64,000 bases of DNA from Prostheceraeus crozeri (taxonomy: Eukaryota > Platyhelminthes > Polycladida > Euryleptidae). The notes under the pieces were generated by a model. The model was not told the origin of the DNA and made no database searches. It saw nothing but the letters and a program-made list of their open reading frames with translations. This document shows, piece by piece, positions 60,445 through 64,000 of this stretch (its first letter is position 1; each line of letters opens with the position of its first letter). The stretch is from NCBI GenBank assembly GCA_907163375.1, contig CAJQUW010004481.1:62001-126000 (forward strand), written 5' to 3'. The position numbers were made by a program, and so were the translations under genes.

Positions 60445-60975
60445 TTATAAATCAAAGGTTTGAAACAGATAAAATAGATACAGCTGGTAACTGTCATATA
60501 GCGAGCAATGATAACCATACAGGACTTTGGCAGTGTTGAGGTAAGGAGGAAAGAAGCATTGGTTATGAACGTAGCTACTACAACGAACAGACAAAATAGG
60601 AATACACAAATCCTTAAAACGTTTCGTGACTTCATGATAGTGTTGATTCACTCTACTATTCCAAGGTGGGAGCAAAATATCATTCATGACTAGATTGGGA
60701 AATACTTTCCTCTCCTTACCAGGATTATTACAAAAGATGCGTATAACATTGAAAGCAGCTAACCATCGTTTAAAGTCAATAAGAAGAGCAGTCTCACAAG
60801 AAAAGCCATAGTCTTGCAAATATTTCAGATTAAGTCCATGAATGTGTTTTCTCGCCCATTGATCAACATTGGGATCACAGTTGGCATGTTGATGATAGAC
60901 ACTAACAATCTGATATGTCCAATTGTTCATAGCAATAGCACTGAGCTCCTTTACAGGTTCACCCTCACAATCCAT
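60445..60975 (-). CDS. DEDDh-exonuclease-like cassette protein (copy 3)
   Basis: 176 residues; most like copy 2 in the middle and like copy 1 at the C-terminus, a mosaic suggesting exchange between copies. Motifs DCEGE and GYHCSLYD are retained. Confidence 0.6.
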   Translation of the reverse strand: MDCEGEPVKELSAIAMNNWTYQIVSVYHQHANCDPNVDQWARKHIHGLNLKYLQDYGFSCETALLIDFKRWLAAFNVIRIFCNNPGKERKVFPNLVMNDILLPPWNSRVNQHYHEVTKRFKDLCIPILSVRCSSYVHNQCFFPPYLNTAKVLYGYHCSLYDSYQLYLFYLFQTFDL

Positions 60976-61026
60976 AAAAATGATGATAGAAGCCTAAAAC
61001 GGAAATTACACATCTAAGGAAACGTT

Positions 61027-61152
61027 CTATAACATATCACAAAATGAAGAATTACATCGATGCTTTTCATGACAAAATACACAAATGATATGATGGCAAC
61101 GTAGAAGTAAAATGTATCTAATAAGACCACGTCCACTACACTCAAAGCACAT
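61027..61152 (-). CDS. Mini-RING-like zinc protein (copy 3)
   Basis: 41-residue frame, Cys/His order as in copy 1, upstream of the exonuclease-like gene. Confidence 0.45.
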   Translation of the reverse strand: MCFECSGRGLIRYILLLRCHHIICVFCHEKHRCNSSFCDML

Positions 61153-61175
61153 AAGCGAATTGTCATAGGGTAGAG

Positions 61176-61802
61176 TTAGGAAAGGATTAGCAATTCTCTT
61201 TCCTTGACTTGCGTTTTGGAGGTAGCATTCTTGTCCGACTTGCGCTTCGTACCACCCCCGTTAAGGATTTCGTCAATAATGTCATCCACGCTGGGTGGCT
61301 TTGGAATATATAGGATGGATTCAGTGTGTATCGAGAGAGAGGCTATTTTGTTATCCTTGTGCTGACCATAATATAGCCCATTCACTTTGAAAATGATATC
61401 CCAAGTACCTTCTCCGAGCTCATCACAACTGATGGGTATTGATTGATCTCCATCCTTTTTATAATAACTACACCAATGTGATAATGGTAGGCAAATTTGA
61501 TTGCCATCCCAAATCTTTCTATAGGGAGTATCCTTGTCATCTCTCGCCTTCCACTCTTGAGCAAGAGGAGTAGGAATGTCCATATTTAATGTCACGTACT
61601 CTTCAATAATGTCAAGTTGGTGGCGAATGTACGGACTCACAGGGATGAGTATGTAGTCCCCATACTGATTGCTCAATATCTTCACATCAGTGGAAGGGAG
61701 CATTCCCGTTTGCAATACTACGCTGTGATCCTCATGACGCAAGACTTGTTTAAATTTACGCTGTAGCGGTGTAGGATTATGTACCTTTGTTGTTTCTTCC
61801 AT
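61176..61802 (-). CDS. Unrecognised cassette protein B (copy 3)
   Basis: 208 residues, the same product as in copies 1 and 2. The leader region differs slightly between copies. Confidence 0.6.
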   Translation of the reverse strand: MEETTKVHNPTPLQRKFKQVLRHEDHSVVLQTGMLPSTDVKILSNQYGDYILIPVSPYIRHQLDIIEEYVTLNMDIPTPLAQEWKARDDKDTPYRKIWDGNQICLPLSHWCSYYKKDGDQSIPISCDELGEGTWDIIFKVNGLYYGQHKDNKIASLSIHTESILYIPKPPSVDDIIDEILNGGGTKRKSDKNATSKTQVKERELLILS

Positions 61803-62157
61803 TGGTCTCAGCCGTAGATGATCTGATTGTAGCGAACCTTGTAACGTCTGGCCACCATTTTGTCCTGTCAGTGTAGTAGATGTAGAAGATGCCTGAAAAT
61901 AAAAAAGATTCTATCAAGTTTACGTTCCAGGGAGGAGAGGGAGGAAAGTAGCGACTTACCATTTTAGTTGGATAATATAACAGGGATGTAGAGAGAGAGA
62001 ATGTGCGTCCGTCACTTGTACGATTCAACGATGGAATGATTCTCACTGTGGAAGGCTCTCTATTTATAAAGGAATGCTTGATTCTCATTAGACAACAATC
62101 CTCATTGGAGAATAGCATCAAGTTGATTCCCACTCTCACCGATGCTTCATTCGCCCG

Positions 62158-62511
62158 CTAGCGCTCATCGTCTCCTTTCACCGTCTCGACTAAAGCTCTA
62201 TTGTATTCTTCCGTTGATAGGTGTGGTAAAACACGGGTGGGCAAATGTTGTGTGTCGTCGCGCCATTGATAATAATACTCCAACAGTAGGCGACCATGCT
62301 TGAATACGCGCCTTGGATATTTCAGCAAAGTCTCATCAATCAGTTTCCTACTTTGAGCCACACTCATGAATACAATGTAGCAGACAAGCTCGTTGTGGGG
62401 AAGGGTGTGGGCATACACCAATGGTTGAATGTAGGTTGCAAGCATATCATCATTCATCATGAGTTGGAAGCCTATCACTGAGGGCAGCTCGACATACGTC
62501 CTTAGAGTCAC
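62158..62511 (-). CDS. Unrecognised cassette protein A (copy 3)
   Basis: 117-residue frame identical to the other copies. TATA box at 62630-62637. Confidence 0.45.
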   Translation of the reverse strand: MTLRTYVELPSVIGFQLMMNDDMLATYIQPLVYAHTLPHNELVCYIVFMSVAQSRKLIDETLLKYPRRVFKHGRLLLEYYYQWRDDTQHLPTRVLPHLSTEEYNRALVETVKGDDER

Positions 62512-62864
62512 CTAAACAATGTCCTCCATGCTCTGGGAAACTACCTGCGCCATCGGCTGAATCGCTCCTCTCGTCGTCAAAAGAATGTACATACCTCATG
62601 CACTCCAACTCTCTCAGTGCTGTAGGCGTATTTTATACCATCCACCCCTACGCTCCTCTGGTGTTAACTTTCGTTTAGCAAAAAAGTCGTCATGAAATTT
62701 CAACGACGGAGTAAAAGTTTGAGATGATACACTCCTGGCAAACTAACTCATGAAGTAGCTTTGCTGTGATATATTTCTATCTGTAAACATATGGTAATTT
62801 TAAAGTGAATCTAAAACTTTTCAGCTTAATAATTGTTCATCGTTGCATCAACGCTTTAACTCGT

Positions 62865-64000
62865 GAGCAGTTATAATTTTATTTTAATTTACACTTAGTC
62901 TAACTTGCAAACTAGTAAATCCTACAATCTCATTTTACAAACAGTTATACCTTTATTTCTAACGTAAACACTGTTGAAACTTTATTTTTGACATACAAAC
63001 AGCTAAACCTTTATTTCTAACGTACACACTGTTGAAACTTTATTTTTAATCTACAAACTGTTGAAACTTTATTCTATTTCTAAGACACAAAACAGCTAAA
63101 ACTTTATTTCTAACCCATACACTATTGAAACCTTATTTCTAACTTGTAAACTCTTGAAACTTTATTTTGATATACAAACAGCAAAAACTTTATTTCCAAC
63201 GTATACACCATTGAAACTTTATTTTTTAACTTGTAAACTCTTGAAACTTTACTTTTTATCTTGCAAACAGCTAAAACTTTATTTCTAACGTACACACTAT
63301 TGAAAGTTTATTTTTAACCAGTGATTTGGTGAAACTTTATTTTTTATCTTGCAAACAGCTAAAACTTTATTTCTAACGTACACACTATTGAAACTTTATT
63401 TTTAACTTGTAAACTGTTGAAACTTTACTTTTTATCTTGTAAACTGTTGAAACTTTAATTTGTTTCTTACATACAAACAGATAAAGCTTTATTTCTAACG
63501 TACACACTATTGAAACTTTGTTTCTAACTTGTACACTGGTGAAACTTAATTTTTAGCATACAAACAGCTAAAACTTTATTTCTAACGTACACACTATTGA
63601 AACTTTCTTTTTGACTTGTAAACTGTTGAAACTTTATTTTTTATCTTGTAAACTGTTGAAACTTTATTTTGGTTCTAACATACAAACAGACAAAGCTTTA
63701 TTTGTAACGTACACACTATTGAAACTTTGTTTCTATCTTCTACACTGGTGAAACTTTATTTTTAACTTGTTAACTGGTAAAACTTTATTTCTAACGTACA
63801 CACTGTTGAAACTTTATTTTTAATCTACAAACTGTTGAAACTTTATTCTATTTCTAACACACAAAACAGCTCAAACTTCATTTTTAACATGCACACTATT
63901 GAAACTTTATTTCTAACTTGTAAACTCTTGAAACTTTATTTTGATATACAAACAGCTAAAACTGTATTTCTAACGCATACACTATTGAAACTTTATTTCT
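62865..64000 (-). repeat. Minisatellite array A (reversed), runs off the window
   Basis: The ~30-bp family in reverse orientation. Its first 150 bp mirror 51950-52080, so the outer arrays on both sides of the cassettes are inverted copies. The outer end is beyond the window. Confidence 0.88.

Larger units (their letters stand above)
59216..62718 (-). repeat. 3.5-kb repeat unit, reversed copy 3
   Basis: Second head-to-tail reversed unit. After its boundary (a third TTTGAGATGATACACTCCTG near 62719) the sequence passes into array A reversed instead of another cassette. Confidence 0.9.
60290..62870 (-). repeat. Gene cassette, copy 3 (reversed)
   Basis: Nearly identical to copies 1 and 2. Promoters are at 62630-62637 and 62060-62068, with an apparent intron at 61893-61959. 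Confidence 0.9.

Overview
The window looks like nuclear DNA of a marine invertebrate. The evidence is a split SLC5 gene with a GT splice donor, Tigger, Tc1 and hAT DNA transposons, a Polinton and minisatellites. Frequent taggcctac-type words are reminiscent of echinoderm or other invertebrate deuterostome DNA, but the species cannot be fixed from this sequence.

Region 1 (1-3496) is intergenic DNA with repeat debris. Region 2 (3503-32807) is a Polinton/Maverick virus-like element of about 29.3 kb. It starts AG and ends CT, has terminal inverted repeats, and is flanked by an exact 6-bp target duplication (GGTACA). It carries a protein-primed DNA polymerase B, a TBP-like protein, an adenain-type protease, a major capsid protein, a basic core-like protein, two giant capsid-type proteins (one with a long collagen-like domain), a chromodomain integrase, an A32-type packaging ATPase, an exonuclease-like protein, a UBA-RING protein, three Arg-rich mini-proteins and about ten unrecognised genes. 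Only the polymerase and the TBP-like gene read rightward. The element looks young and nearly whole, with about one break. Two promoter types recur at short distances from start codons: TATATAAG/A, and TTTAAGTAA on capsid and core genes.

Region 3 (32814-39650) is a mosaic of small transposons: two hAT-type elements with exact 8-bp duplications, a GGTTGGAACCGG-family element and a Tc1 relic. Region 4 (39654-43849) is a long coding exon of an SGLT-type sodium/solute symporter, split by an apparently intact Tigger/pogo transposon. Region 5 (43850-46640) is intergenic, with a possible tRNA-derived SINE and diverged tandem repeats. Region 6 (46660-50210) holds compact TATA promoters, an apparent intron, unrecognised coding remnants and a duplicated 103-bp sequence.

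Region 7 (about 50260-64000, running off the window) is the most unusual part. A gene cassette of about 2.5 kb sits in a repeat unit of about 3.5 kb. It is present three times, once forward and twice reversed head-to-tail, and is embedded in long arrays of a ~30-bp AATAAAGTTTCAACAG-like minisatellite, with a 20-bp perfect palindrome at the inversion centre. The cassette encodes a mini-RING protein followed by a DEDDh-exonuclease-like protein. That is the same gene pair, in the same order, as in the Polinton, which links the amplified array to Polinton-like or other large DNA virus gene pools.
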